DNA from: Pseudopedobacter sp037968815
GTDB taxonomy: Bacteria; Bacteroidota; Bacteroidia; Sphingobacteriales; Sphingobacteriaceae
Length of the DNA stretch: 64,000 nt
Direction: 5' to 3'
Assembly (NCBI GenBank): GCA_037968815.1
Contig: JBBKWF010000011.1
Coordinates: forward strand, 551,938-615,937
Both the position numbers and the translations under genes were made by a program. The notes beneath the pieces are model-generated. The model saw only the letters and a program-made list of their open reading frames with translations. It searched no databases and was not told the DNA's origin. Positions 25,248-33,604 of this stretch are shown piece by piece. How positions within the stretch are numbered: position 1 is the first letter of the stretch; each line of letters starts with the position of its first letter.

Positions 25248-26306
25248 TTAAACGTTTTTAGCTAACCAATCTCCAACTGCTTTAGTTCCGTAAGCTTTGT
25301 TTTTTCCTGATAAATCTTCAGTAACAATACCTTCTGCTAAAGATTTGTTGACTACTTCTCTGATGGCATCAGCTTCTGCTTGTAAACCGAAAGCATCTTC
25401 AAACATCATTGCTGCAGATAAAACAGTTGCTAACGGGTTAGCAATATCTTTTCCTGTTGCTTGTGGGTATGATCCGTGAATTGGCTCATATAAAGAAGTG
25501 TGTAAGCCTTTAGAAGCTGATGGCATTAATCCCATAGAACCTGAAATTACAGAGGCCTCATCGGTTAAAATATCACCAAAAAGGTTTTCAGTAATCATTA
25601 CATCGTAAGAATTTGGCCATTGTACCAAACGCATAGCAACTGCATCCACAAATTCGTAACTAACTGTAACTTCTGGATAATCCTTTTCCATGTCTTGTAC
25701 AGTTTCTCTCCATAAACGAGAAGTTTCTAAAACGTTTGCTTTATCTACACAGCATAATCTTTTGCTACGGGTCATCGCAAGTTCGAAACCCATTTTAGCT
25801 AAACGCTGAATTTCTGCTCTGGTGTAAGTACAAGTATCAAAAGCGGTATCGCCATTGTCTTTTCTACCTCTTTCGCCGAAATAAATTCCACCTGTTAGCT
25901 CACGTAAAATGATTAAATCTGTCCCTTCAATTCTTTCTCTTTTTAACGGAGAATTATCAATTAAAGATGGGAAAGTAAAAGTTGGGCGTACGTTAGCAAA
26001 CAAACCTAACTTCTGACGCATTTTCAACAATCCTTGCTCTGGACGAACCGTTGCTTTTGGATCGTTATCATATTTTGGATGACCGATAGCACCGAAAAGT
26101 ACTGCATCTGCCGCCAAACAAACTTCGTGAGTAGAGTCTGGGTAAGGCTCGCCACAGTCATCAATTGCACAAGCACCAGTTAATGCAGATGTGTAGTTGA
26201 TTTCGTGGTTAAATTTTACCGCAATGGCATCTATCACTTTAACAGCCTGATTTACTACCTCAGGTCCAATTCCGTCTCCCGCTAATAGGGCAATGTTTAG
26301 TTTCAT
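25248..26306 (-). CDS. leuB: 3-isopropylmalate dehydrogenase
   Basis: Oxidises and decarboxylates 3-isopropylmalate to 2-ketoisocaproate with NAD+, the third leucine-specific step. The protein is 352 residues from the ATG at 26306 (MKLNIALLAGDGIGPEV). Family hallmarks are RELTGGIYFGERGR, the substrate-binding ENLFGDILTDEASVISGSMG region and the C-terminal YEPIHGSYP motif. The frame is open for 22 more codons upstream, but that stretch is the intergenic word repeat (26316-26372), so the internal Met is chosen. Last gene of the ilv-leu operon. Confidence 0.95.
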   Translation of the reverse strand: MKLNIALLAGDGIGPEVVNQAVKVIDAIAVKFNHEINYTSALTGACAIDDCGEPYPDSTHEVCLAADAVLFGAIGHPKYDNDPKATVRPEQGLLKMRQKLGLFANVRPTFTFPSLIDNSPLKRERIEGTDLIILRELTGGIYFGERGRKDNGDTAFDTCTYTRAEIQRLAKMGFELAMTRSKRLCCVDKANVLETSRLWRETVQDMEKDYPEVTVSYEFVDAVAMRLVQWPNSYDVMITENLFGDILTDEASVISGSMGLMPSASKGLHTSLYEPIHGSYPQATGKDIANPLATVLSAAMMFEDAFGLQAEADAIREVVNKSLAEGIVTEDLSGKNKAYGTKAVGDWLAKNV

Positions 26307-26315
26307 TTCTTTTTT

Positions 26316-26372
26316 AGTATTGAGTAGTGGGTATTGAGTACGTGGTATCGAATACTCAGTATCAGGTATCAA
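26316..26372. repeat. degenerate GTAT(T/C)GAGTA word repeat upstream of leuB
   Basis: Successive variants of GTATTGAGTA, GTATCGAATA, CAGTATCAGG and GTATCAAG fill the leuB leader. They look like slipped, diverged copies of one 10-base word. There is no coding logic. Confidence 0.65.
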
Positions 26373-26419
26373 GACCTAGCTACGTGTTTATTTTAAAATT
26401 ATTCTTGTATTACACTCTA

Positions 26420-26477
26420 TAAGTATCTTTATACTTCATACTCACATCATGCTACTTCAATAAGCATCTTTATACTT
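26420..26477. repeat. 17-bp direct repeat spanning the stop codon of the leuA/cimA-like gene
   Basis: TAAGTATCTTTATACTT at 26420-26436 recurs with one change at 26461-26477. The second copy overlaps the TAA stop of the neighbouring gene (26476-26478). Confidence 0.7.
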
Positions 26478-28035
26478 ATATCTTAATACTTTCTTTCGCA
26501 ATTCGCTCCTGCTCACAGATAATATTCATCATTTTTTCTGTTGCCATAATCGCACAGACCGTCTGATCAGAATCCAAACCTTTTGTAGTGAATGTTTTCT
26601 TATCCGTTTTCCAAGTAATTGTAGTTTCACAAAGTGCATCAGAACTACTTCCTGGTGCAATTCGAACGCTATAGTCAATTAAAGCAGGAAGTATTCTTCC
26701 CTTTGACTTATAAAGTTTACTCAGTGCATTCATAAAAGCATCAAACTGTCCATCGCCTTGTGCATGTTCCTCATACAGCTTATCATTAAACTTGATAGCT
26801 ATGGTAGCTGTTGGTCTTAAGCCAGATGCATGTGAAATTAAGTACGATTCTACTTTTATGGTGTCTTTATAGGAGTTACTCGCTAAAACATCTGAAATAA
26901 TGTATGGTAAATCAGCCTGAGTAACTGTTTCTTTAGAGTCACCCAGCTCTATTACTCGTTGGGTTACTTTTTTTAGATCTTCATCGTTCAACTTTAAACC
27001 TAACTCTTGAAGATTTTTTTCAATGTTAGCTTTTCCAGAAGTTTTCCCTAAAGCATAAGAGCGTTTACGGCCAAACCTTTCTGGCAATAAATCACTAAAG
27101 TATAAGTTCTTTTTATTATCACCATCTGCATGGATTCCTGCCGTTTGGGTAAATACGTTTTCACCAACGATTGGTTTGTTAGCTGGAATTCTAACACCAG
27201 AAAAAGTCTCTACCAACTTACTTACTTTATAAAGGGAAGACTCTTTTAAACCCACTTCAACCTCGGGTAAAAAGTCGTTAATTACCGCAATGACACTTGC
27301 TAATGGTGCATTTCCGGCTCTTTCGCCCATACCATTAACCGTCAAATGCAAACCATCAATATTTGACTTGATAGCCTCCATTACGTTAGCGGTACCTAAA
27401 TCATAATCATTATGACCATGAAAATCAAAATGTGTATTCGGGTAACGTTCTTTTACCTTGCCCACAAATTCACGGGTTTCTGTTGGTGTCATTATTCCCA
27501 AAGTATCGGGCAACATCACACGTTCTACTGCTTGCGTTGTTAAAAAATCTAAATATTGGAAAACATATTCTTGCGAATTACGCATTCCGTTACTCCAATC
27601 TTCTAAATAAACATTGGTTTTTATTCCTTTGCTTGTAGCTAACTCAATGTTCTCCTTAATTTCAGCAAAATGCTGTTCTGGAGTTTTTTTAAGCTGATGA
27701 GTAAGGTGGTTAAGTGAACCTTTAGTCAATAAATTTTGAACTTTAACGCCCGCTTCTTCCATCCATTCAATGGAGACACCTTTATCCACAAAAGTTAAAA
27801 CCTCAACTTTATCTAAATGATTATTTTCAGTTGCCCATTTGGTGATGGCTTTTACCGCACCCAGTTCTCCTTGCGATACTCTGGCAGAAGCAACCTCAAT
27901 CCTGTCCACCATTAACTCTTCTACTAATAACTGAGAAATAGTTAACTTCTCCGATATCGAAAAAGATACACCCGAGGTTTGTTCGCCATCCCTCAAGGTA
28001 GTGTCCATGATTTCTATTTTCCTTCTTTTCATCAA
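26476..28035 (-). CDS. 2-isopropylmalate synthase / citramalate synthase family enzyme (second copy)
   Basis: A 519-residue acyl-CoA-condensing enzyme. The N-terminal HMGL-like TIM barrel begins IMDTTLRDGEQTSGVSFS and carries the metal-binding HGHNDYDLG and the conserved NGMGERAGNAPL. The C-terminal LeuA regulatory (allosteric) domain, from about residue 390, includes GLRPTATIAIKF. It differs clearly from the canonical LeuA encoded four genes upstream. It may be an (R)-citramalate synthase feeding isoleucine from pyruvate, or a divergent isopropylmalate synthase. The substrate pocket cannot be settled by eye. It sits between leuD (15 bases) and leuB. Confidence 0.85.
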   Translation of the reverse strand: MMKRRKIEIMDTTLRDGEQTSGVSFSISEKLTISQLLVEELMVDRIEVASARVSQGELGAVKAITKWATENNHLDKVEVLTFVDKGVSIEWMEEAGVKVQNLLTKGSLNHLTHQLKKTPEQHFAEIKENIELATSKGIKTNVYLEDWSNGMRNSQEYVFQYLDFLTTQAVERVMLPDTLGIMTPTETREFVGKVKERYPNTHFDFHGHNDYDLGTANVMEAIKSNIDGLHLTVNGMGERAGNAPLASVIAVINDFLPEVEVGLKESSLYKVSKLVETFSGVRIPANKPIVGENVFTQTAGIHADGDNKKNLYFSDLLPERFGRKRSYALGKTSGKANIEKNLQELGLKLNDEDLKKVTQRVIELGDSKETVTQADLPYIISDVLASNSYKDTIKVESYLISHASGLRPTATIAIKFNDKLYEEHAQGDGQFDAFMNALSKLYKSKGRILPALIDYSVRIAPGSSSDALCETTITWKTDKKTFTTKGLDSDQTVCAIMATEKMMNIICEQERIAKESIKI

Positions 28036-28050
28036 CGAGCGTTTTAAAAT

Positions 28051-28647
28051 TTATAGAGGAAGTTGTTCGCCAAATGCTTTTATTTCCGATTTGATGTTTT
28101 GCAGATAATCAATATCATCAAAACCGTTAACCATATTGTCTTTTTTGTACGAGCTGATATCAAAACTTTCTGATTCGCCAGTTGACAATAAAGTGATGGT
28201 TTGTGCTTCTAAATTGATTTCTAATTCAGTTTCTGGATTTGCATGGATTGCTGTAAAAATGCTTTCCAAAAATGCTGGACTAATTTGTACTGGCAAAACA
28301 CCAATGTTTAAACAGTTACCTCTAAAAATATCTGCGAAGAAACTAGAAACTACTGCTCTAAATCCGTAATCGTAAACCGCCCAAGCAGCATGCTCACGAG
28401 AAGAACCCGAACCAAAGTTTTTTCCACCAACTAAGATTTTTCCTTTGTATGTTGGATTGTTTAAAACGAAATCTGCTTTTGGAGAACCATCTGTATTGTA
28501 TCTCCAATCTCTAAATAAGTTATCACCAAAACCCACACGCTCTGTTGCTTTTAGAAATCGAGCTGGGATAATTTGATCTGTATCTACGTTCTCTATCGGA
28601 AGTGGAACTCCCGTAGATTTTAATATTGTGAATTTATCGTATGCCAT
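28051..28647 (-). CDS. leuD: 3-isopropylmalate dehydratase small subunit
   Basis: With LeuC it isomerises 2- to 3-isopropylmalate in leucine synthesis. The 198-residue length is normal. The aconitase swivel-domain signature shows in NVDTDQIIPARFLK at the start and GKNFGSGSSREHAAWA in the middle, followed by SSFFADIFRGNCLNIGVLPV. It lies 108 bases after leuC, in a spacer made of word repeats, and 15 bases before the leuA/cimA-like gene. Confidence 0.95.
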   Translation of the reverse strand: MAYDKFTILKSTGVPLPIENVDTDQIIPARFLKATERVGFGDNLFRDWRYNTDGSPKADFVLNNPTYKGKILVGGKNFGSGSSREHAAWAVYDYGFRAVVSSFFADIFRGNCLNIGVLPVQISPAFLESIFTAIHANPETELEINLEAQTITLLSTGESESFDISSYKKDNMVNGFDDIDYLQNIKSEIKAFGEQLPL

Positions 28648-28679
28648 TTTTTTTTCTTTTAATGTTTTTTAATTGCTGA

Positions 28680-28763
28680 AAGCCTAAAGCTAAAGGCTAA
28701 AAGCCAACATGACTAAAAACCTTTGCAAATCGCTTTAAGCTTTCTGCCTTCCGCTTTAAGCTT
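28680..28763. repeat. AAGC-type word repeats in the leuC-leuD spacer
   Basis: CGCTTTAAGCTT occurs at 28731-28742 and again at 28752-28763, the second copy containing the leuC stop codon (28756-28758). Around 28680-28705 related words (AAAGCCTAAAGC, AAAGGCTAAAAGCC) are packed together. Confidence 0.65.
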
Positions 28764-30162
28764 CCTGAAGCATTAACTCTCTAGGATCTGTTACTTTACC
28801 AGTTACCGCTGCTGCTGCTGCCACTAATGGGCTAGCTAACAAAGTACGTGAACCTGGACCTTGACGACCTTCAAAGTTTCTGTTTGATGTACTTACTGCA
28901 TATTTTCCAGCTGGTATTTTATCATCATTCATCGCTAAACAAGCTGAACAGCCTGGCTGACGTAAAACAAATCCTGCTTCAGTGAAAATATCTAATAAAC
29001 CTTCGTCTTTAATTGCTGCCTCAACAATGTGAGAACCGGGAACCAACCAAGCAGTTACATTATCTGCCTTATGACGACCTTTCACAATCGATGCGAAAGC
29101 TCTAAAATCTTCAATTCTACCATTGGTACAACTTCCGATGAATACATAATCAACTGGTTTGCCAATCATTGCATCACCTTGTCCAAAGCCCATATATTTT
29201 AAAGACTTTTCGTAAGTAGCTACACCACCTTCAACAGTATCTGCATTAGGAATATCTTGTGAAATACCCATTCCCATTCCTGGGTTGGTACCATAAGTAA
29301 TCATTGGCTCAATTTTGCTACCATCAAAAGTATATTCTTTATCAAAAATAGCATCATCATCAGTTTTTAGCGTTTCCCAGTAAGCCATCGCTTTATCCCA
29401 AGCCTCACCTTTTGGAGTAAACTCTCTGCCTTTAACATAGCTAAAAGTAGTTTCATCCGGAGCAATCATACCACCTCTTGCGCCCATTTCAATCGAAAGG
29501 TTACAAACAGTCATACGACCTTCCATGGTCATTTCTTCAAAAACTTTTCCGGCATATTCTACAAAATAACCTGTAGCACCAGAAGTTGTTAATTGAGAAA
29601 TGATAAACAAAGCCACATCTTTTGGTGTAACTGCAAAACCTAAAGAACCAGTAATATTGATTCTCATGCTCTTAGGCTTAGGCTGCATGATACACTGAGA
29701 AGCTAAAACCATTTCTACTTCCGAAGTACCGATACCAAAAGCAATCGCACCAAAAGCACCATGCGTTGAAGTATGCGAATCACCACAAACAATAGTTGCA
29801 CCCGGTTGTGTAATTCCGTATTCTGGACCTACTACGTGTACAATTCCGTTTTTTTGGTGACCTAGACCCCAGTGAGAAATTCCGTATTCATTACTGTTAG
29901 ACTCCAAAGCTTTCAACTGGTTTGCCGAAAGTGGATCTTCTACTGGTAAATGTTGGTTAATAGTTGGTGTATTATGATCTGCCGTTGCAAAAGTACGCTC
30001 AGGGTGTAAAACCTTAATCCCTCTGCTTTTTAAACCCAAAAACGCTACCGGACTGGTAACCTCATGAATCATGTGACGGTCAATAAAAACTACATCTGGT
30101 CCACCTTCAATCTGGCGAACTACGTGGCTATCCCACACTTTGTCAAATAATGTACTACTCAT
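28756..30162 (-). CDS. leuC: 3-isopropylmalate dehydratase large subunit
   Basis: The 468-residue aconitase-family partner of LeuD, carrying a [4Fe-4S] cluster. Visible landmarks are FIDRHMIHEVTSPVAF, VCGDSHTSTHGAFGAIAFGIGTSE and the cluster-ligand regions IGSCTNGRIEDF and QPGCSACLAMN. Length is normal. A 326-base spacer with two intergenic repeat elements separates it from leuA, the longest gap inside the operon, so an internal promoter is possible, though I see no convincing TAnnTTTG pair. Confidence 0.95.
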   Translation of the reverse strand: MSSTLFDKVWDSHVVRQIEGGPDVVFIDRHMIHEVTSPVAFLGLKSRGIKVLHPERTFATADHNTPTINQHLPVEDPLSANQLKALESNSNEYGISHWGLGHQKNGIVHVVGPEYGITQPGATIVCGDSHTSTHGAFGAIAFGIGTSEVEMVLASQCIMQPKPKSMRINITGSLGFAVTPKDVALFIISQLTTSGATGYFVEYAGKVFEEMTMEGRMTVCNLSIEMGARGGMIAPDETTFSYVKGREFTPKGEAWDKAMAYWETLKTDDDAIFDKEYTFDGSKIEPMITYGTNPGMGMGISQDIPNADTVEGGVATYEKSLKYMGFGQGDAMIGKPVDYVFIGSCTNGRIEDFRAFASIVKGRHKADNVTAWLVPGSHIVEAAIKDEGLLDIFTEAGFVLRQPGCSACLAMNDDKIPAGKYAVSTSNRNFEGRQGPGSRTLLASPLVAAAAAVTGKVTDPRELMLQEA

Positions 30163-30236
30163 TTTATTTGTTTTTTATATCTTTTTGAGGAACGATTGTT
30201 TATCGTTAAACCCTCTATTTATTCTTTTTATTACTT

Positions 30237-30313
30237 GGGCGTTCGAGCGGGCTTTCCATTCATACTGCTCAAGGCATTAGCCACAAGCCGGTATCCATTT
30301 CAATCCCTAACGC
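30237..30313. repeat. intergenic repeat element bounded by GGGCGTTCGAGCGGGC and TCCCTAACGC
   Basis: A 77-base element with distinctive GC-rich ends, GGGCGTTCGAGCGGGC at one side and TCAATCCCTAACGC at the other. It stands out from the AT-rich spacer. I recognise the end sequences as ones recurring in intergenic regions of Bacteroidota genomes. There is only one copy in this window, so the repeat status rests on recall. Confidence 0.55.
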
Positions 30314-30338
30314 AAATTATCTATACCTTTTAAAGTTT

Positions 30339-30429
30339 CGTCATGTTGAACGATAGTAACATCTCAATGCGGGTTTGCCATTCTTAAAGGCTACCTATAT
30401 GTGAGACCTCTCGTATCCTCGAGGTGACG
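30339..30429. repeat. imperfect palindromic intergenic element with CGTCA/TGACG ends
   Basis: The outer 28 bases on each side form an imperfect inverted repeat: it starts CGTCATGTTGAACG and ends CTCGAGGTGACG, and the inner arms are ATCTCA and TGAGAC. About 15 of 28 positions pair. The CGTCATG(C/T)TGAAC motif is familiar from dispersed Bacteroidota intergenic repeats. Confidence 0.6.
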
Positions 30430-30488
30430 TACGCTTTTTTAACCCGCAAGTCCCTAACAAACTAACCAACTAAAACCTAACCACCTGA

Positions 30489-32000
30489 TTAAATAAACTT
30501 ATTCACGGCATCCAAATACGCATTTGCCGATGCAAATATAATATCTGTACTAAAGCCATATCCGTTATAATGCTTGCCATCGTATTTAATACGCATGTGC
30601 ACCTTACTTACATCATTACTTCCACCATGAATTGCCTCAATATGGAACTCACTAATTGATGGGTTTTTCCCAATAATTGAATTGATGGCTTTGATAGTCG
30701 CATCAACTGGCCCGTTACCAGATGAAACCGCTTCTTTCATTTCTCCTCTAATATCTAACCTCACAATTGAAGTTGGTACTAAAGGTTCTCCACACATTAC
30801 CTGTAATAACTTAACGGTAACACCTGCTTTATAATTACGCTCAGATCCTTCACCGCTCATTAAAGCTAGTAAATCATCATCTTTAATTTCTTTTTTGCTA
30901 TCGGCAACTATCAAGAAACGCTCGTAAACATCATCAATATTAATTTTCTCTAATACATAACCCAATCTTTTTAAGTGATGTTTTAAAGCATGACGACCAC
31001 TTCTGGCTGTCAGAATAATTTCTGATGAATCAATACCAACATCTTCAGGATTAATGATTTCATAGTTTTCACGATGCTTCAACACACCATCTTGGTGGAT
31101 TCCAGAACTGTGAGCAAATGCATTTTTACCCACAATTGCCTTATTAGGCTGAACCGGCATACGCATCATTCGGCTTACCATTCCGCTCAATTCATAAAAA
31201 TGTTTTGAGTTAATTTTGGTATGCTTATTTAAAGCCTGATGCGTTTTTAAAATCATCGCCACTTCCTCTAAAGAAGTATTTCCAGCTCTTTCGCCAATAC
31301 CGTTAATGGTACACTCCGCTTGGCGAGCACCATTTTGAATACCTGCGATTGTATTTGCTGTAGCTAAACCTAAATCGTTATGGCAATGCACAGAAATAAT
31401 TGCTTGGTCGATGTTCTTCACATTATCCATCAAATATTTAATTTTTGCACCGTACTGGTCTGGTAAGCAATAACCGTTGGTATCAGGAATATTAACAACT
31501 GTTGCACCTGCAGCAATTACAGCTTCCACCATTTGCGCTAAAAAAGCATCATCTGCCCTACCGGCATCTTCGGCGTAAAACTCAATATCTTCTACAAAAC
31601 GTTTGGCATATTTTACGGCATCAACACCACGTTGCAAAATATCTTCGCGAGTGCTATTGAATTTGTATTTGATGTGCATATCAGAAGCACCAATACCTGT
31701 ATGAATACGTGGTCTTTTAGCATATTTTAACGACTCAACCGCTGCATCAATATCCTTAGTATTTGCTCTTGTTAAAGCACAAATAATCGGTTCTTTTACC
31801 GCTTTAGAAAGTGCAACTACACTTTCAAAATCACCCGGACTAGAAATTGGAAAACCCGCTTCAATCACATCAACCCCTAAAGCTTCCAAACGCAGTGCAA
31901 TCTCTATCTTTTCAGAAGTTGTCAATTGGCAACCAGGCACTTGTTCTCCGTCTCTAAGTGTGGTATCAAAAATGTAAATGCGATTTGGATCGTGTAACAT
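30489..32000 (-). CDS. leuA: 2-isopropylmalate synthase
   Basis: Condenses acetyl-CoA with 2-ketoisovalerate, the first leucine-specific and feedback-inhibited step. The protein has 503 residues. The catalytic barrel starts IYIFDTTLRDGEQVPGCQLT and has SVHCHNDLGLATAN as metal-ligand segment and NGIGERAGNTSLEEV. The C-terminal leucine-binding regulatory domain spans about 385-503. It lies 37 bases downstream of the embedded ABC ATPase gene. This is the canonical LeuA; the paralogue at 26476-28035 is more divergent. Confidence 0.95.
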   Translation of the reverse strand: MLHDPNRIYIFDTTLRDGEQVPGCQLTTSEKIEIALRLEALGVDVIEAGFPISSPGDFESVVALSKAVKEPIICALTRANTKDIDAAVESLKYAKRPRIHTGIGASDMHIKYKFNSTREDILQRGVDAVKYAKRFVEDIEFYAEDAGRADDAFLAQMVEAVIAAGATVVNIPDTNGYCLPDQYGAKIKYLMDNVKNIDQAIISVHCHNDLGLATANTIAGIQNGARQAECTINGIGERAGNTSLEEVAMILKTHQALNKHTKINSKHFYELSGMVSRMMRMPVQPNKAIVGKNAFAHSSGIHQDGVLKHRENYEIINPEDVGIDSSEIILTARSGRHALKHHLKRLGYVLEKINIDDVYERFLIVADSKKEIKDDDLLALMSGEGSERNYKAGVTVKLLQVMCGEPLVPTSIVRLDIRGEMKEAVSSGNGPVDATIKAINSIIGKNPSISEFHIEAIHGGSNDVSKVHMRIKYDGKHYNGYGFSTDIIFASANAYLDAVNKFI

Positions 32001-32037
32001 GTTATTTATTTAATTATCCGCTTTTGCGGGATTTATA

Positions 32038-33600
32038 TTATTGTTCAACCAAGGTTGAGTAACGTTCTTCTTTAATATTTCCGATGATTTTTTCGTTGGC
32101 AATCACCTCGCCGTTTTGTAATACTATTTTATTGGTTAAACATTTTGGCAATTGCGCTTCAAAATGCCCGACGTAAATTACCGTCATCCCGTGGTAACTC
32201 AACTCATCTACCAATTGGTTAAAATAAGCCGTTTGTTGCTTATCCAATCCTTGGCAAGGTTCATCTAAAACCAGCAACTCCGGATTTTTAATTATCGTAC
32301 GAGCCAATAAAACCAACCTCTGTTTACCCAAAGGCAAAGTGTTTAACAGCTCATTTTTGTTTTCGGTTAACCCGAAGTATTCAATAAGTTCATCAACATG
32401 CTTAGCTTTTGAATACGGCAATTGCTGAAATAAACCCACTGAATCATACAGTCCTGATGCTACGCTGTCCCAAACGGTTGCATTTGCATCAAAATACCAA
32501 TGAAACTCTGGCGATATTAAACCGATATGCTGTTTAATGTCCCAAATGCTTTCTCCGCTTCCTCTTTTGTTCCCGAACAAATAAAGTTCATTTGCGTAAG
32601 ATTGCGGATGATCGCCGTTGATTAAACTCAACAAAGTTGATTTCCCAGAACCGTTAGATCCTTGCAACAGCCACTTTTCGCCAGCTTTAACTTCCCAATT
32701 GATGTTTTTTAAAACATCTTTTTCACCATAGCTAATGCTCACATTTACCATTTTGGCAATATTATTTGAGCTATAAACTGGTGATTGTCTCAAAAACTCA
32801 GGAAGTTCTCCTAACTTATTTTCTACATATTCAACAACACTATCTCTTGTTGAATTTTCTACCAATTTGCCTTCTTCAATTACCGCAAAGCGATTGATAC
32901 AATTAGGTAATTCATCATCATTACTAATCAAAACCAAGGTTACCCCTTTTTCTACAGCCTCATTTAATAACTCATTTAAACGTTTGCGAGAAGCTACGTC
33001 TAAACCAGTATAAGGTTGGTCAATGATTAACAATTGTGGTTTCAGCCATAAAGCTTTAACCAGTTGTACTTTTTTATGTTCGCCACTTGATAATTCTATC
33101 AGTTGCGACTCTCTCAATCCCGAAAATCCTAATGCATTAATTAAGTTTTCGGCATCGTTAAAATTCAAATTGTTCTCTTTTCCGTAGTGTGCTAATTCGG
33201 CATTAACAGTTAAAGTTTCTTTAGCCTGTTGGCTGGTATAACGTTGCTGATAATAAAAATTTGCTACGCCTTCTATGTTTTTAAACTGATACCAGCTTTC
33301 TACATATAAAACCTCAGCGGGTAAATTACTTTCAGTATTGAAGTTGATTTTCAACTCTCCACTAAAGCTTTGCTCCCCTGTAAATATTTTAGCTAATGTT
33401 GTTTTACCACTTCCGCTTTCCCCACTTAAAACCCAATTTTCACCACAGTTGATTGTCCAGTTTAAATCAGAAAAAACTGACTTGCTTGGGTACTTTAAAA
33501 ACAAATTTGAAATGCAAACGAAAGACTCCCCTAAATCCCCCAAAGGGGACTTTGACTTGCTTTCGTTTGCATTTATTTTTATCATTTTATTAAACGTCAT
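32038..33600 (-). CDS. soluble duplicated ABC ATPase (ModF/PhrA-like) with a repeat-derived N-terminal insert
   Basis: A 520-residue protein with two nucleotide-binding domains and no membrane segment. NBD1: Walker A GESGSGKT (60-67), signature LSSGE (170-174), Walker B LLIIDQ, with Gln195 where the catalytic Glu should be. NBD2: Walker A GSNGSGKS (314-321), a degenerate signature LPLGKQR (422-428) and intact Walker B LLVLDEP (442-448). The sites are therefore asymmetric. Residues 10-30 come from a palindromic repeat inserted in frame. The start is 33600 or the second Met at 33585. It sits inside the branched-chain operon between ilvC and leuA with no permease. The role is unknown; ModF and PhrA are its nearest recognisable relatives. 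Confidence 0.8.
   Translation of the reverse strand: MTFNKMIKINANESKSKSPLGDLGESFVCISNLFLKYPSKSVFSDLNWTINCGENWVLSGESGSGKTTLAKIFTGEQSFSGELKINFNTESNLPAEVLYVESWYQFKNIEGVANFYYQQRYTSQQAKETLTVNAELAHYGKENNLNFNDAENLINALGFSGLRESQLIELSSGEHKKVQLVKALWLKPQLLIIDQPYTGLDVASRKRLNELLNEAVEKGVTLVLISNDDELPNCINRFAVIEEGKLVENSTRDSVVEYVENKLGELPEFLRQSPVYSSNNIAKMVNVSISYGEKDVLKNINWEVKAGEKWLLQGSNGSGKSTLLSLINGDHPQSYANELYLFGNKRGSGESIWDIKQHIGLISPEFHWYFDANATVWDSVASGLYDSVGLFQQLPYSKAKHVDELIEYFGLTENKNELLNTLPLGKQRLVLLARTIIKNPELLVLDEPCQGLDKQQTAYFNQLVDELSYHGMTVIYVGHFEAQLPKCLTNKIVLQNGEVIANEKIIGNIKEERYSTLVEQ
33510..33574. repeat. palindromic insert with 15-bp perfect inverted ends inside the ABC ATPase gene
   Basis: AAATGCAAACGAAAG (33510-33524) is the exact reverse complement of 33560-33574. 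The 35-base interior contains a CCCCCAAAGGGG core. The same interior recurs just outside the gene at 33605-33631. Confidence 0.85.
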
Positions 33601-33604
33601 TTAT

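Larger units (their letters stand above)
30163..30488. other. long leuA-leuC spacer
   Basis: 326 bases without a gene. It holds a possible hairpin close to leuC (AACGAT 30191-30196 pairing with ATCGTT 30202-30207, flanked by GAGG and CCTC) and the two repeat elements listed separately. No leader peptide rich in Leu, Ile or Val is seen here. Confidence 0.6.

Noticed and set aside
26307..26372. N-terminal extension of LeuB by 22 residues
   Set aside because: The extension is encoded by the GTATTGAGTA word repeat. LeuB proteins begin at MKLNIALLAGDGIG.
26316..28763. CRISPR-like array in the leu spacers
   Set aside because: The repeats are short, degenerate words without regular spacers, and no cas gene is present.
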